64,000 nt of DNA, taken from NCBI RefSeq assembly GCF_030412785.1, contig NZ_CP125295.1:4464001-4528000 (forward strand), written 5' to 3'. The first letter of the stretch is position 1; each line of letters begins with the position of its first letter. Below, piece after piece: positions 17,509-25,761 of this stretch. Source of the stretch: Paraburkholderia sabiae (GTDB lineage: Bacteria; Pseudomonadota; Gammaproteobacteria; Burkholderiales; Burkholderiaceae). Below the pieces are notes generated by a model. That model saw only the letters and a list, made by a program, of their open reading frames with translations, did not search any database and was not told the origin of the DNA. Made by a program: the position numbers and the translations under genes.

Positions 17509-18723
17509 TCAGCAGCCAGTCTGGCGGATACGCTCTACTTCCAGGCCGAAAAGCGGACGCAGCCGGGTCCCGATCACGTTGCCGCAGAACGCGGCGACGA
17601 GCCACAGCCAGCCGTGCAGGCTGCCTGACACGATGCCGCTGAAATACGCACCGATATTACAACCGTAGGCCAGCCGGGCCCCGTAGCCGAGCATCAGGCC
17701 GCCCGCGACGGCCGCGATGAGGGAGCGCATGGGCACGCGCCACACGGGCGCGTAGCGGCCCGCCAGAGCGGCCGCAGTCATCGCGCCGAGCACGATCCCG
17801 GCATCCATTACGCTCGTTACATCGCGTGTAACCGACGAGGTGAGGGCTGCTGCATTCGTGTGAGAACTCCAGTAAGGCCAGCTGGCGACGTCGATGCCTG
17901 CCAGCGAGAACAGCTTCGCGCCCCACAGCGCGAACGCCGACGTCACGCCCCACGGACGGCCCGACAGTGCGAGCGTCGCGAAATTGAGCAGCGCGAGGGC
18001 GATCGCGCCCGCGAACAGCGGCCACGGGCCGTGCAGCCACGGCGACGTGTTGGCGGCGCGCGGCGCATCGTTGACGAGGCGCCCGTGACGGCGTCGTTCG
18101 ATCGCGACCGTCAGCGCGGCAATCGCGGCGAACACAGCGAGATTGATCGCGATCGCCCAGCCGGCGCCGAAAGTTGTAACAAGCGAAGTCGGCTTGAGCG
18201 ACGGCAGCGCCGTCCAGAACGGCATATGTGCCGTCGCGACGACCGAGCCGACGATGAACGCCGCGAGCGTCACCAGCATCCGCGTGCTGCCGCCGCCGAC
18301 CGTGTACAGCGTGCCCGACGCGCAGCCGCCGCCGAGCTGCATGCCGACGCCGAACATGAACGCGCCGACGATCACCGATGTCCCTGCCGGCGACACCAGC
18401 CCCGCAACAGGATGGCCGAACAGCGAGCCCGCTGACAGCGCCGGGAAGAACAGCAGCACGCCGATGCCGAGCATCAGCATCTGCGCGCGCAGGCCGGCAC
18501 CGCGGCCATCGGCGATGAACACGCGCCACGCGGACGTAAAGCCGAATGCCGCGTGATACAGCGACATGCCGAGCAGCGCGCCGACCACATAGAGCGCGGC
18601 CTGGCGGCCGCTGACCGTCTGCGCGAGATAGACCGCGCCGAGCGCGATCAGAAACAGGGAGGCGACGAGCGGCTTCGGATTGATATCGAAGCGGCGCGGA
18701 AGAGGGGTAGCGAGATCGGACAT
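17509..18723 (-). CDS. YeeE/YedE family sulfur-compound transporter (TsuA-like)
   Basis: A 404-residue inner-membrane protein with about ten to twelve hydrophobic segments, made of two similar halves as in the thiosulfate transporter TsuA (YeeE). Conserved Cys motifs typical of the family are seen: GGGCASGTLY with Cys134, and YGCNIGAYFSG with Cys355; a further Cys ends the chain. In TsuA such cysteines pass thiosulfate along the central path, so uptake of thiosulfate or a related sulfur species is the likely role. No TusA-like partner is encoded next to it. The coding sequence itself carries a perfect GTTACA-N5-TGTAAC palindrome (17816-17832). Confidence 0.85.
   Translation of the reverse strand: MSDLATPLPRRFDINPKPLVASLFLIALGAVYLAQTVSGRQAALYVVGALLGMSLYHAAFGFTSAWRVFIADGRGAGLRAQMLMLGIGVLLFFPALSAGSLFGHPVAGLVSPAGTSVIVGAFMFGVGMQLGGGCASGTLYTVGGGSTRMLVTLAAFIVGSVVATAHMPFWTALPSLKPTSLVTTFGAGWAIAINLAVFAAIAALTVAIERRRHGRLVNDAPRAANTSPWLHGPWPLFAGAIALALLNFATLALSGRPWGVTSAFALWGAKLFSLAGIDVASWPYWSSHTNAAALTSSVTRDVTSVMDAGIVLGAMTAAALAGRYAPVWRVPMRSLIAAVAGGLMLGYGARLAYGCNIGAYFSGIVSGSLHGWLWLVAAFCGNVIGTRLRPLFGLEVERIRQTGC
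17816..17832. promoter_or_regulatory. Intragenic palindrome GTTACA-N5-TGTAAC
   Basis: Perfect 6-bp arms with a 5-base centre (TCGCG) inside the YeeE/YedE coding region. The same half-site forms the cluster at 17422-17505, and another TTGTAAC lies at 18174-18180. Confidence 0.4.
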
Positions 18724-18996
18724 GACGAGCGTTGTGCGAGCGTGTGAATTTCTCGGACTGCGTCTCGGACTGCACGGGCGGTGACGGCGCGTGTGCCGTG
18801 CCGGAGAGCGCGGGTCCGCGAGGATGGACGTAGCTGGAATGTGCGGCCCCGGAGCCGTTTTGCAACGGAGAGGCCGTCAGACAACATAGCACGTTATGCC
18901 CGATGATGCCGCGTGCCGCCCCGTTTCGCGAGCGCGCGTTCGGCGCTGGAACGTGAGCGCCGCACGGTTGTAAGACCTATCGGTATCGCTATCGCG

Positions 18997-19803
18997 CTAT
19001 CGCGCGTCGTGGAAGATCACGCCGAGCGTATGTCGATGCCCCGAGCGCAGCCGGCTCACGCCGTGCCGCATATTCACGCGATACGCGCCGCGCGTGCCCT
19101 GCACGGGCCGGTGATGCACGGCGAACAGCACGGCATCGCCCTTGCGCAGCGGCACGACTTCCGTGCGCGACTGCATGCGCGGACGCTGTTCCGTCAGCAC
19201 GAATTCGCCGCCTGTGAAGTCCTTGCCGGGCTCCGAAAGCAGGATCGCGAGCTGGATGGGAAAGACGTGCTCGCCGTACAGATCCTGATGCAGGCAGTTG
19301 TAGTCGTCTGCCGCGTATTGCAGGATCAGCGGCGTCGGCCGCAGTTGCCCAGCCTGATGGCAGCGGCGCAGGAAGGCGGCGTGCGTCGGCGGAAAGCGGA
19401 TGTCGATGCGCATCGCTTCGTGCCACGCGTTCGCGACGGGCGCGAGATGCGGATACACAGCCATACGCAGCGCACCGATCACGTCGGGCAGCGGATAGTC
19501 GAAGTACTTGTACTCACCTCGTCCGAAGCCGTGCCGCGCCATCACGACGCGGCTGCGATACAGATCGTCGCGCGGATAGAGCGCGCTGAGCGCGTCGCAC
19601 TCGTCGGCGCTCAGCAGGCCTTCCAGCATCGCGCAGCCGTGGGCGTCGAGTTCGCTTGCGGCGCGCGTCCAGTCGATCGCTTCGACGCGCGTTTCGATCG
19701 ATTGCCGTGTCGCGATTGCTGGCAGCGGCTCGCGCCGGCTTTTGCGCGGCGTTTCATCGGCGGTGAACAGCGTGGTTTGAGTGTCGAATGCGAAATCCTG
19801 CAT
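18997..19803 (-). CDS. 2-oxoglutarate/Fe(II) oxygenase of the PF09859 type
   Basis: A 268-residue non-haem iron oxygenase. The jelly-roll core shows the HxD iron motif in CLHQDLYGEHVFPIQ (about residues 171-185), GGEFVLTEQRPRM, and the distal His and 2-oxoglutarate Arg near the end (NMRHGVSRLRSGHRHTLG). These blocks match the family annotated as an oxygenase acting on damaged DNA (PF09859); that annotation rests on context and distant similarity, so the substrate is open. The first 40 residues are low in conservation. It is a single gene facing yeeE across 273 bases. No alkylation-repair gene (ada, alkA, alkB) is next to it here. Confidence 0.8.
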   Translation of the reverse strand: MQDFAFDTQTTLFTADETPRKSRREPLPAIATRQSIETRVEAIDWTRAASELDAHGCAMLEGLLSADECDALSALYPRDDLYRSRVVMARHGFGRGEYKYFDYPLPDVIGALRMAVYPHLAPVANAWHEAMRIDIRFPPTHAAFLRRCHQAGQLRPTPLILQYAADDYNCLHQDLYGEHVFPIQLAILLSEPGKDFTGGEFVLTEQRPRMQSRTEVVPLRKGDAVLFAVHHRPVQGTRGAYRVNMRHGVSRLRSGHRHTLGVIFHDAR

Positions 19804-19914
19804 GAGCGGCTCCGTCGCGTATCTGCGTTTTCGATGCCACCCAGTCTACGCAGCCCGACGCGCTCGCACACTCCGCGTCTTGCTCTCTTATTCGGCGAGC
19901 GGGCCTGTCCCACT

Positions 19915-20442
19915 TCACATGAAGCGCACCATCAGATCGGCGTCATGAAACACACCGTCGATGCACAGCGCGCCCGGCTCCGTTCCATACACGCGAAAAC
20001 CGAGCGATTCGTACAGCGCGCGGGCCGAGCCGTTCGCGCTCGTCACGAGCAGCCCAATCTGCCGCAAGCCATCGACCTGTCCGGCGCGCGCGAGCAGTTC
20101 CGTCAGCAGCGCACGACCGACGCCGCGTCCCGCCGCTTCGTCCGCGACATACATGCCGATCACATGGCCCTTGTGCCGTTCCTTGTGCCGCGTTTCGCGC
20201 AGCAGTCCGACCGTGCCGACGAGCGCGTCATCCGGCGACCCGTAAGCGCCCAGCAAAAAGCTGCCGACGGCGGCCTGCGTGCCGCTCAGCATCGAATCGT
20301 GTTGCGACGGGCCGCGCTCGACGGCCTCGTCATAGCTTTGCCCGAACGCGGCGGGATACGTTTGCAGGCCGCGCAGACGCAGTGCGAAGAACGCGTCGCG
20401 ATCGGCGGGGCCGAGCTGGCGGATCGAGATGTCGTGTGCCAT
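19915..20442 (-). CDS. GNAT family N-acetyltransferase
   Basis: A 175-residue GCN5-related acetyltransferase using acetyl-CoA. The start MAHDISIRQLGPADRDAFF at 20442 lies 8 bases after the stop of the XRE regulator. The acetyl-CoA binding loop is clear: VIGMYVADEAAGRGVGRALL (about residues 93-112), followed by the beta5-alpha4 segment LLVTSANGSARALYESLGF. The acceptor is unknown: RimI-like, small-molecule or antibiotic acetylation are all possible. Being the distal gene of a two-gene operon with a repressor-like protein suggests regulated expression. Confidence 0.88.
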   Translation of the reverse strand: MAHDISIRQLGPADRDAFFALRLRGLQTYPAAFGQSYDEAVERGPSQHDSMLSGTQAAVGSFLLGAYGSPDDALVGTVGLLRETRHKERHKGHVIGMYVADEAAGRGVGRALLTELLARAGQVDGLRQIGLLVTSANGSARALYESLGFRVYGTEPGALCIDGVFHDADLMVRFM

Positions 20443-20450
20443 GCGCGACC

Positions 20451-21320
20451 TCAGGCGCTCGCCGCAGCGGACGCCGCACGCGTGTCCGCGAACTTGCGCA
20501 GTGCGTCGGCCGTCTGCGGATCGGCGGGGAAGAACGCTTCGATCGCCAGTTCCGACAGCGTGACGTCGACGGGCGTGCCGAACACGGTGGTCGTGCTGAA
20601 GAACGACAGCACGCCGAGTTCCGTGCGCAGGCGCAGCGGCACGGCGATCTGTTCGAGCGGCGACGCGTGACTGTCGTCGGCGGGCTCGGCGTTCGCAGGC
20701 GTCGGGTAATCGGCGAGTTCGTCGTAGAGCGCGGCAAGCGTCGCGTCCGCGCTCACTTCGATCTGACGCTGCAGGCGCGACAGCAGATGCGCGCGCCACG
20801 CGTGCCAGTTGGCGATCTGCGACGCGATGCCGTCCGGATGCATCGACAGTCGCAGTGCATTGACGGGCGCCTCCAGCAGCGCCGGCTTCGCAGACGTCAG
20901 CAGCGGCGCGAGCGCGTTGTTCGCGGCGACGATCGTCCAGTGCCGGTCGACGGCGACAGCGGGATGCGGCTCATGGCCTTTGAGCACGAGATCGATCGCC
21001 TCGCGCGCGGCGTCGAGCTGCGGATCGCTCAACTGACGCTCGCGATAGAGCGGCGCATAACCCGCCGCGACGAGCAGCGCATTGCGCGCGCGCAGCGGCA
21101 CCTCGAGCCGCTCGGCGAGATGCATGACCATTTCGCGGCTCGGCAGCGCGCGGCCCGATTCGACGAAGCTCAGATGACGCGTCGAAATCTCGGCTTCGGA
21201 CGCGAGCAGCAACTGGCTCATCCGGCGCCGCTGCCGCCATTCGCGCAGCATATCGCCGACGGTGCGGCTCAACGAGGGTGCGCCAGCGGGCGCGGACGAG
21301 GTGGCTGTGAGCGTGTTCAT
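20451..21320 (-). CDS. XRE-family regulator with MmyB-like ligand-binding domain
   Basis: A 289-residue transcription factor. Residues 18-75 form an XRE helix-turn-helix (MLREWRQRRRMSQLLLASEA, STRHLSFVESGRALPSREMV). The rest fits the MmyB-like PAS-type ligand-binding domain (WTIVAANNALAPLL, LRTELGVLSFFSTTTVFGTP). I chose the ATG at 21320 (MNTLTATSS); upstream codons are low in conservation and overlap the promoter region of the next gene. MmyB-type regulators commonly control a neighbouring reductase or transferase gene; here the neighbour is the GNAT gene 8 bases downstream. The ligand is unknown. Confidence 0.88.
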   Translation of the reverse strand: MNTLTATSSAPAGAPSLSRTVGDMLREWRQRRRMSQLLLASEAEISTRHLSFVESGRALPSREMVMHLAERLEVPLRARNALLVAAGYAPLYRERQLSDPQLDAAREAIDLVLKGHEPHPAVAVDRHWTIVAANNALAPLLTSAKPALLEAPVNALRLSMHPDGIASQIANWHAWRAHLLSRLQRQIEVSADATLAALYDELADYPTPANAEPADDSHASPLEQIAVPLRLRTELGVLSFFSTTTVFGTPVDVTLSELAIEAFFPADPQTADALRKFADTRAASAAASA

Positions 21321-21459
21321 GCCGACGATGATAGCCAAACCGCGCCGCGATTCCATTACCTCAGAGGTAAAGCAGGGCTGCGCAGCGAGCGGCGCAGCAT
21401 CGCGGACGCCGCCAAACGCGCTCATACTGAAGACCCTTGCGACCGTTCCGGAGGCAAAC

Positions 21460-21714
21460 ATGTGGGACAAGATCGAGCACAACGGCCAGGAAGTCTGGGT
21501 GCTTCCCGTCACGGCCTACGGGCCGCCCGTGCCGGAAACCCTGTGGCACTACATCGGCTATGTGTGCCGGCACGGCGCGGACGCGCACGTCGAAGGACAA
21601 AGCCGCCGCTTCCAGGAACTCGTCGCGACCTTCCGCAGCGAAGAGGAAGCGCGCGAAGCGGGCTATGACGAAGGCCGGCGACTCGCCGATCAGGTCAGCG
21701 TCGCGAAGGCCTGA
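21460..21714 (+). CDS. Conserved hypothetical small protein
   Basis: An 84-residue acidic soluble protein beginning MWDKIEHNGQEVWVLPVTAY. GGAGG sits seven bases before the ATG, so the start is well supported. The second half is charged and helical (RFQELVATFRSEEEAREAGY). No signal peptide or membrane segment. I do not recognise a family. It is divergent from the XRE regulator with about 140 bases between start codons. Confidence 0.75.
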   Translation: MWDKIEHNGQEVWVLPVTAYGPPVPETLWHYIGYVCRHGADAHVEGQSRRFQELVATFRSEEEAREAGYDEGRRLADQVSVAKA

Positions 21715-21911
21715 CGCCCGTCTCTTTACCGTTATTCCGCATGTCGTTCTCTCCGGCACCTGCGCGCATCGACGCCGCGGGTGCTGCCCGATCATTACCT
21801 CGCGAGTAATCGACGCACGTACGTTCATCGACGATTCTTCAGTCCGAGGCCGCCGTCATCGTGAAGCACACGGCGCATGTCTCGATCATCCACCGACTGA
21901 AGGAGTCAATG

Positions 21912-22280
21912 ATGAACGCGCATACCGCACTGATCGACCGTTACTTCGACGCCTGGAACGAAACCGACGCCGGCCGCCGTCGCGAACTGATCTCGGCCAG
22001 TTGGGCCAGCGACGCCGTCTATGTCGATCCGCTGCTGTCCGGCAATGGACACGACGGCATCGACGCAATGATCCGCGCCGTCCATGAGCGCTTTCCGCAG
22101 CACACGTTCCGCCGCACGACGGACGTGGACGGCTTCGCCAACCGGCTGCGCTTTTCGTGGGAATTGCTGACGCCGTCAGGCACTTCGATCGTGAAGGGCT
22201 CCGACTTCGGTGTCGTCGATACGCACGGCCGGTTGCAGTCCGTGACGGGCTTTCTCGATGAAGCGCCGGGCGCTGCCTGA
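21912..22280 (+). CDS. SnoaL/NTF2-like protein
   Basis: A 122-residue protein of the NTF2-like cone fold. The start at 21912 is chosen because AAGGAG ends six bases upstream. Motifs typical of the SnoaL-like group are LIDRYFDAWNETDAGRR near the N-terminus, YVDPLLSGNGHDGIDAMI and the C-terminal GFLD. Members include small-molecule isomerases and hydrolases as well as non-enzymatic binding proteins, and nothing here fixes a substrate. It may be co-transcribed with the small membrane frame that follows 38 bases later. Confidence 0.82.
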   Translation: MNAHTALIDRYFDAWNETDAGRRRELISASWASDAVYVDPLLSGNGHDGIDAMIRAVHERFPQHTFRRTTDVDGFANRLRFSWELLTPSGTSIVKGSDFGVVDTHGRLQSVTGFLDEAPGAA

Positions 22281-22318
22281 TCGCCAGCCATCCCACATAC
22301 CAAGACTGGAGAAACATC

Positions 22319-22648
22319 ATGCATGAGCCCGCCGTCGCGTCGAACGCGGCCGCTTGTGAACGTGCGCAAGGCGCAATCGATACGGCATCGGGTGCCGTCG
22401 CCGGCTTCGCGCTGCACGCCAGCGCTCGCGCATTCACGTTCGTCGCACTCATCGCGTGGCGCGACCCGGTGCTCGGCGGCGCGGCGCTCATGCTGCTCGC
22501 GCTGGTCGGCTGGATCCGATGGGTGTTTATATCGGAATGTGTCATCGGAGAACCGTTGACGCGCGCGTTCGTCCTGATTAAAGTGCTGCGAAAAGCGGTA
22601 TGCGCAGGTCGATTCGAACATCAACAAGACTCCGGGGAACGCAAGACC
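22319..22648 (+). other. Small membrane-protein-like frame running in frame into the next gene
   Basis: An ATG at 22319 after TGGAGAAA opens a frame with strong G/C third positions for about 70 codons and two hydrophobic stretches (residues 28-47 and 50-70, ending GGAALMLLALVGWIRWVF). After that the codon pattern becomes poor and contains a good promoter (22556-22584), yet no stop occurs before the ATG of the next gene at 22649. Either this is a small membrane protein that lost its stop, or one long 222-residue product is made. Confidence 0.4.
22556..22584 (+). promoter_or_regulatory. Sigma-70-like promoter for the 22649 gene
   Basis: TTGACG (22556-22561), a 17-base spacer and TAAAGT (22579-22584), 65 bases before the ATG at 22649. 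The -35 is one mismatch from consensus, the -10 two. Confidence 0.55.
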
Positions 22649-22987
22649 ATGCAAACGACGAACAACATCGGCACGATGGGCACGGGCAGCATGAACAACG
22701 GCGCATCTTCCGCGTCCGGCACGTCCGGCTCGCAGGCGAGCAACAAGCCGAGCTTCAAGGAACTGCTCGATCAGTTGACCGATTACACGAAGGGTTCGGC
22801 GGGCGAGCGTCTGCAGAAGATGATTCTCGCAAAGCTCGGCGTATCGGAAGACGACCTGAAAAAGATGTCGCCCGAAGACCGCGAAAAGATCATGCAGAAA
22901 GTGCGCGAGATGATCAGGAAAGAAGTCGAAGCGCAGAAGCAGCTTGAAGAAATGCAGAAGAACAACAAGATCCGCGTGTCGGTTTGA
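22649..22987 (+). CDS. Hypothetical small helical protein
   Basis: A 112-residue hydrophilic protein. The first 40 residues are rich in Asn, Gly, Ser and Thr (TNNIGTMGTGSMNNGASSAS) and look disordered. The rest is strongly helical and charged (ERLQKMILAKLGVSEDDLKK, REMIRKEVEAQKQLEEMQKN) and may coil. No signal peptide. GGGGAA eleven bases before the ATG and a separate promoter support an independent start, although an upstream frame runs in without a stop. I do not recognise the family. The gene ends 120 bases before the TPR glycosyltransferase. Confidence 0.68.
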   Translation: MQTTNNIGTMGTGSMNNGASSASGTSGSQASNKPSFKELLDQLTDYTKGSAGERLQKMILAKLGVSEDDLKKMSPEDREKIMQKVREMIRKEVEAQKQLEEMQKNNKIRVSV

Positions 22988-23109
22988 TGACATGAGAGCG
23001 GCGGCCTGCTGGTAACGCAGGCACGAAGCAGCGGTATGACGGGGCGCTCGCGTACAATCGACTCCTCCGTCTCCGGTCGCGACGTGGCGTTGCGCCGAAC
23101 CGCTGCATC

Positions 23110-24672
23110 ATGAATCACGATATCGCCCAAAGCCTCGCCGACGCGCAGCAGAAGTTCACCGCCGGTCAATACGACGAAGCAGCGGCGCTGCTGAACGGCA
23201 TCCTGTCCGTCGATCCCAACCACAACGAAGCACTCGAAGCGCTCGGCTATGTCGCCGCGAAGCAGGGCGATTACGCGCGCGCGGCGGACTATGCGTGGCG
23301 CGCCGCGCAACCCGCATCGACAAATCCACAGCAGCTTCATTTCGCCGCGCACATCTGCCAGCTCGCGGGGCGTCACGCCGATTCGCTCGTGTTGTTCGAG
23401 CGCGTTCTCACAGCATTTCCCGATCACGCCGAATCGCTGCATGGCGCTGCGATGTCGCTCGTCGCAACGGGCGAGCATGCGCGTGCGCTGCAACGGCTCG
23501 CGCGTCTCGCACAACGTTATCCGCAATCGGCTGAAGTGCAGTACAACCGCGGCACGCTGCTCGGTCAAATGGAGCGCTATGACGAAGAGCTTGCTGCTTA
23601 TCGTCAGGCGATCGCACTCAAGCCGAACTTCGTGCGCGCGTATGTGAATCTCGGTGTCGCGTTGCGCGATCTGCATCGCTTCGACGAAGCCTTGCAGCAG
23701 TTCAAGAAAGCCGTATCGATCGATACGAACGATGCCGGCGCGCGCACCAACCGCGCACAGACCAACCTGCTGCTAGGCGAGTTCGAACATGGCTGGCGCG
23801 AATACGAATGGCGCTGGCTCGACGGCACGATGAGTCACGGCTTGCCCGACGCGACGCTGTGGACGGGCAAGCAGCCGCTCGACGGCAAGACGCTGCTCGT
23901 GCATGCCGAGCAGGGTTTCGGCGATACGTTGCAGTTCATTCGATTCGTCGGGCGTTTAAGCGCGATGGGTGCTCGCGTGATCGTGCGCGTGCAGGATGCG
24001 CTGTTGCCGCTGTTGCGAGGATTTCCCGGTACCGCTGAGGTGATCGGCGAAACCATGCCGCTGCCCGCATTCGACTATCACATTCCGATGCTCAGTCTCG
24101 CGTTCGCGCTGAAAGTGCGCGAAACCGATTTGCGCATCGAAAGCCCGTACGTTCATGCCGATCAACAACTGGCCGCTCAATTCGCCGATGGGTTCGCACA
24201 AGACGATGCGCGTCCGCGCGTCGGCATCGTGTGGTCGGGCAGCCGTACGCATCTGAACGACCGCAACCGTTCGATTCCGCTCGCACAATGCATGCCGCTG
24301 TTCGATGCGCGTGCGCAGTTCGTGTCGCTCGTAAAGGATGTGCGTGAAGGCGATCGCGCTGCAGTCGATGAACTCGTGGCGCGTGGCGTGTTGCGCGATG
24401 TGTCCGATCGTTTGACGTCGTTCGCGGAGACCGCCGCGCTCGTCGCGCAACTGGATATCGTGATCGCCGTCGATACTGCCGTCGCGCATCTGGCGGCTGC
24501 GCTCGGCAAGCCGGTATGGATCGCGTTACCGTTCACGCCCGACTGGCGCTGGCAACTGAAGCGCGAAGACAGTCCGTGGTATCCGCAGATGCGCCTGTTC
24601 CGTCAAGCGAAGCGCAACGAGTGGAGCGATGTCGTGCAACAACTGCGGGCCGCGCTGGATGCTGAAAGTTAG
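23110..24672 (+). CDS. TPR-repeat protein with C-terminal glycosyltransferase-like domain
   Basis: A 520-residue cytoplasmic protein. Residues 1-230 contain about six tetratricopeptide repeats (for example AEVQYNRGTLLGQMERYDEE and PNFVRAYVNLGVALRDLHRF). The second half, from about residue 250, resembles GT9/heptosyltransferase-like folds (LLVHAEQGFGDTLQFIRFVG, VGIVWSGSRTHLNDRNRSIP, IAVDTAVAHLAAALGKPVWI). Proteins of this architecture are common in Burkholderia and linked by family to glycan or protein glycosylation. The acceptor is not evident and no other glycan genes lie nearby. A strong bidirectional terminator follows. Confidence 0.83.
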   Translation: MNHDIAQSLADAQQKFTAGQYDEAAALLNGILSVDPNHNEALEALGYVAAKQGDYARAADYAWRAAQPASTNPQQLHFAAHICQLAGRHADSLVLFERVLTAFPDHAESLHGAAMSLVATGEHARALQRLARLAQRYPQSAEVQYNRGTLLGQMERYDEELAAYRQAIALKPNFVRAYVNLGVALRDLHRFDEALQQFKKAVSIDTNDAGARTNRAQTNLLLGEFEHGWREYEWRWLDGTMSHGLPDATLWTGKQPLDGKTLLVHAEQGFGDTLQFIRFVGRLSAMGARVIVRVQDALLPLLRGFPGTAEVIGETMPLPAFDYHIPMLSLAFALKVRETDLRIESPYVHADQQLAAQFADGFAQDDARPRVGIVWSGSRTHLNDRNRSIPLAQCMPLFDARAQFVSLVKDVREGDRAAVDELVARGVLRDVSDRLTSFAETAALVAQLDIVIAVDTAVAHLAAALGKPVWIALPFTPDWRWQLKREDSPWYPQMRLFRQAKRNEWSDVVQQLRAALDAES

Positions 24673-24694
24673 CGCGATATAACGGCGGACAAAA

Positions 24695-24722
24695 AAACGG
24701 AGCACAGCGGTGCTCCGTTTTT
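24695..24722. terminator. Bidirectional intrinsic terminator
   Basis: Arms AAACGGAGCAC and GTGCTCCGTTT (11 bp) with loop AGCG, A-run on the left and T-run on the right. It serves the glycosyltransferase gene and the convergent hsp20 operon. Confidence 0.88.
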
Positions 24723-24743
24723 ACATCGACAGAAAGTCTACGC

Positions 24744-25148
24744 TTAGCCGACGTTCACATCGATGCGTCGCGGCTGCGCCTGTTCGCGGCGCGGAATGAC
24801 GAGCTTCAGCACGCCGTCCTTCAGGTTTGCTTCGATCTTCGACGTGTCGAAGTCGTCGCTGATCGTGAAGCGCCGCGCGAACAAGGGCGCGCGCACTTCG
24901 GCATGCGAGAGCCGCACATTCAACCCCGCGGGCACAGCCGACTCGCCTTCGATCGTCAGACTGCCGTCGTGCACGCGAATGTCGAGCTTGTCCTTCGACA
25001 CGCCAGGCAGATCGGCCCATAGCGTCACGGCCTTGCTGTCTTCGACGATGTCGACGGGCGGCGTCACGGTCGCACGCCGTTCCTGCGCGCGCGCTGCGTT
25101 GCGGTTCACTGCGCTTTCGTCGCGCCGGGTCACTTGAGTGTCGCTCAT
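24744..25148 (-). CDS. Small heat-shock protein, Hsp20 family (second of two)
   Basis: A 134-residue alpha-crystallin-type chaperone that holds unfolding proteins. The start MSDTQVTRRDESAVNRNAAR at 25148 follows AAGGTGA. The alpha-crystallin domain runs from about residue 35 (VDIVEDSKAVTLWADLPGVS) to LKDGVLKLVIPRRE; the C-terminal tail RIDVNV supplies the IxV-type anchor used in oligomer assembly. It follows the first hsp20 gene by 15 bases and shares its heat-shock promoter. Confidence 0.92.
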   Translation of the reverse strand: MSDTQVTRRDESAVNRNAARAQERRATVTPPVDIVEDSKAVTLWADLPGVSKDKLDIRVHDGSLTIEGESAVPAGLNVRLSHAEVRAPLFARRFTISDDFDTSKIEANLKDGVLKLVIPRREQAQPRRIDVNVG

Positions 25149-25163
25149 GATTTCACCTTGCAT

Positions 25164-25598
25164 TTATTGAACCGTAATCGCACGCGGCTTCGACGCTTCG
25201 CGCTTGCCGACCTTGATCACCAGCAGGCCGTCGGTATAACGCGCCTGCACGTTGTCGGGATCCGCTTGCTGCGGCAATTCGACGACGCGGCGGAACGTGC
25301 CCTTGAAGCGTTCCTGCGCATAGGCTCGCGCGCCTTCTTCCCGCACTGCCGTGCGCTCGCCGGCGATGGTCAGAAGACCCTTGTCGATCGATAGTTCGAG
25401 CTTTGAAGGATCGATGCCGGGTGCGAATGCAACGATCTCGATCGCGTCTTCCGTCGTGCCGATGTTGAGACCGGGGAACGCACCCGCGCGGCTCGAACGG
25501 ATGCTGGCAGGGAAGCCGCCGCCGAATACGCCCGACATATGCCGCTGCAAACGGTCGAGTTCGCCGAACAGATCGTTGCCGAAATAGAAGTCACTCAT
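25164..25598 (-). CDS. Small heat-shock protein, Hsp20 family (first of two)
   Basis: A 144-residue Hsp20 chaperone. The start MSDFYFGNDLFGELDRLQRH at 25598 follows AGGAGAG; the longer frame upstream is leader. The N-terminal arm carries an aromatic, Phe/Gly-rich segment (GVFGGGFPASI), then the crystallin domain (GLNIGTTEDAIEIVAFAPGI to YTDGLLVIKVGKRE), and a C-terminal RAITVQ anchor. Two adjacent different Hsp20 proteins suggest hetero-oligomers of class A and B type, as known in rhizobia; that is inference. The long leader and a sigma-32-type promoter (25731-25761) indicate heat induction. Confidence 0.93.
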   Translation of the reverse strand: MSDFYFGNDLFGELDRLQRHMSGVFGGGFPASIRSSRAGAFPGLNIGTTEDAIEIVAFAPGIDPSKLELSIDKGLLTIAGERTAVREEGARAYAQERFKGTFRRVVELPQQADPDNVQARYTDGLLVIKVGKREASKPRAITVQ

Positions 25599-25730
25599 GG
25601 TCGCTCTCTCCTCTGAGCGGCAAGGCGGGCCGGCCTGAGTGTGCCGGCTGCCTGTCATGCCGCGACAAACGAACGAAGTGGATACACGCAGCGCCGTCAT
25701 GTCGATGCAGCGGCTGCCCTGGATGACTCG

Positions 25731-25761
25731 ATAAATAGGAAGCCTGCGCAAACTTTTCAAG
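25731..25761 (-). promoter_or_regulatory. Sigma-32 heat-shock promoter of the hsp20 pair
   Basis: On the minus strand CTTGAAA (25761-25755), 15 bases, then CCTATTTAT (25739-25731), close to the sigma-32 consensus CTTGAAA-N11-16-CCCCATNT. It predicts a leader of roughly 125 bases before the first hsp20 start. The -35 lies inside one arm of an inverted repeat (25743-25800). Confidence 0.75.
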
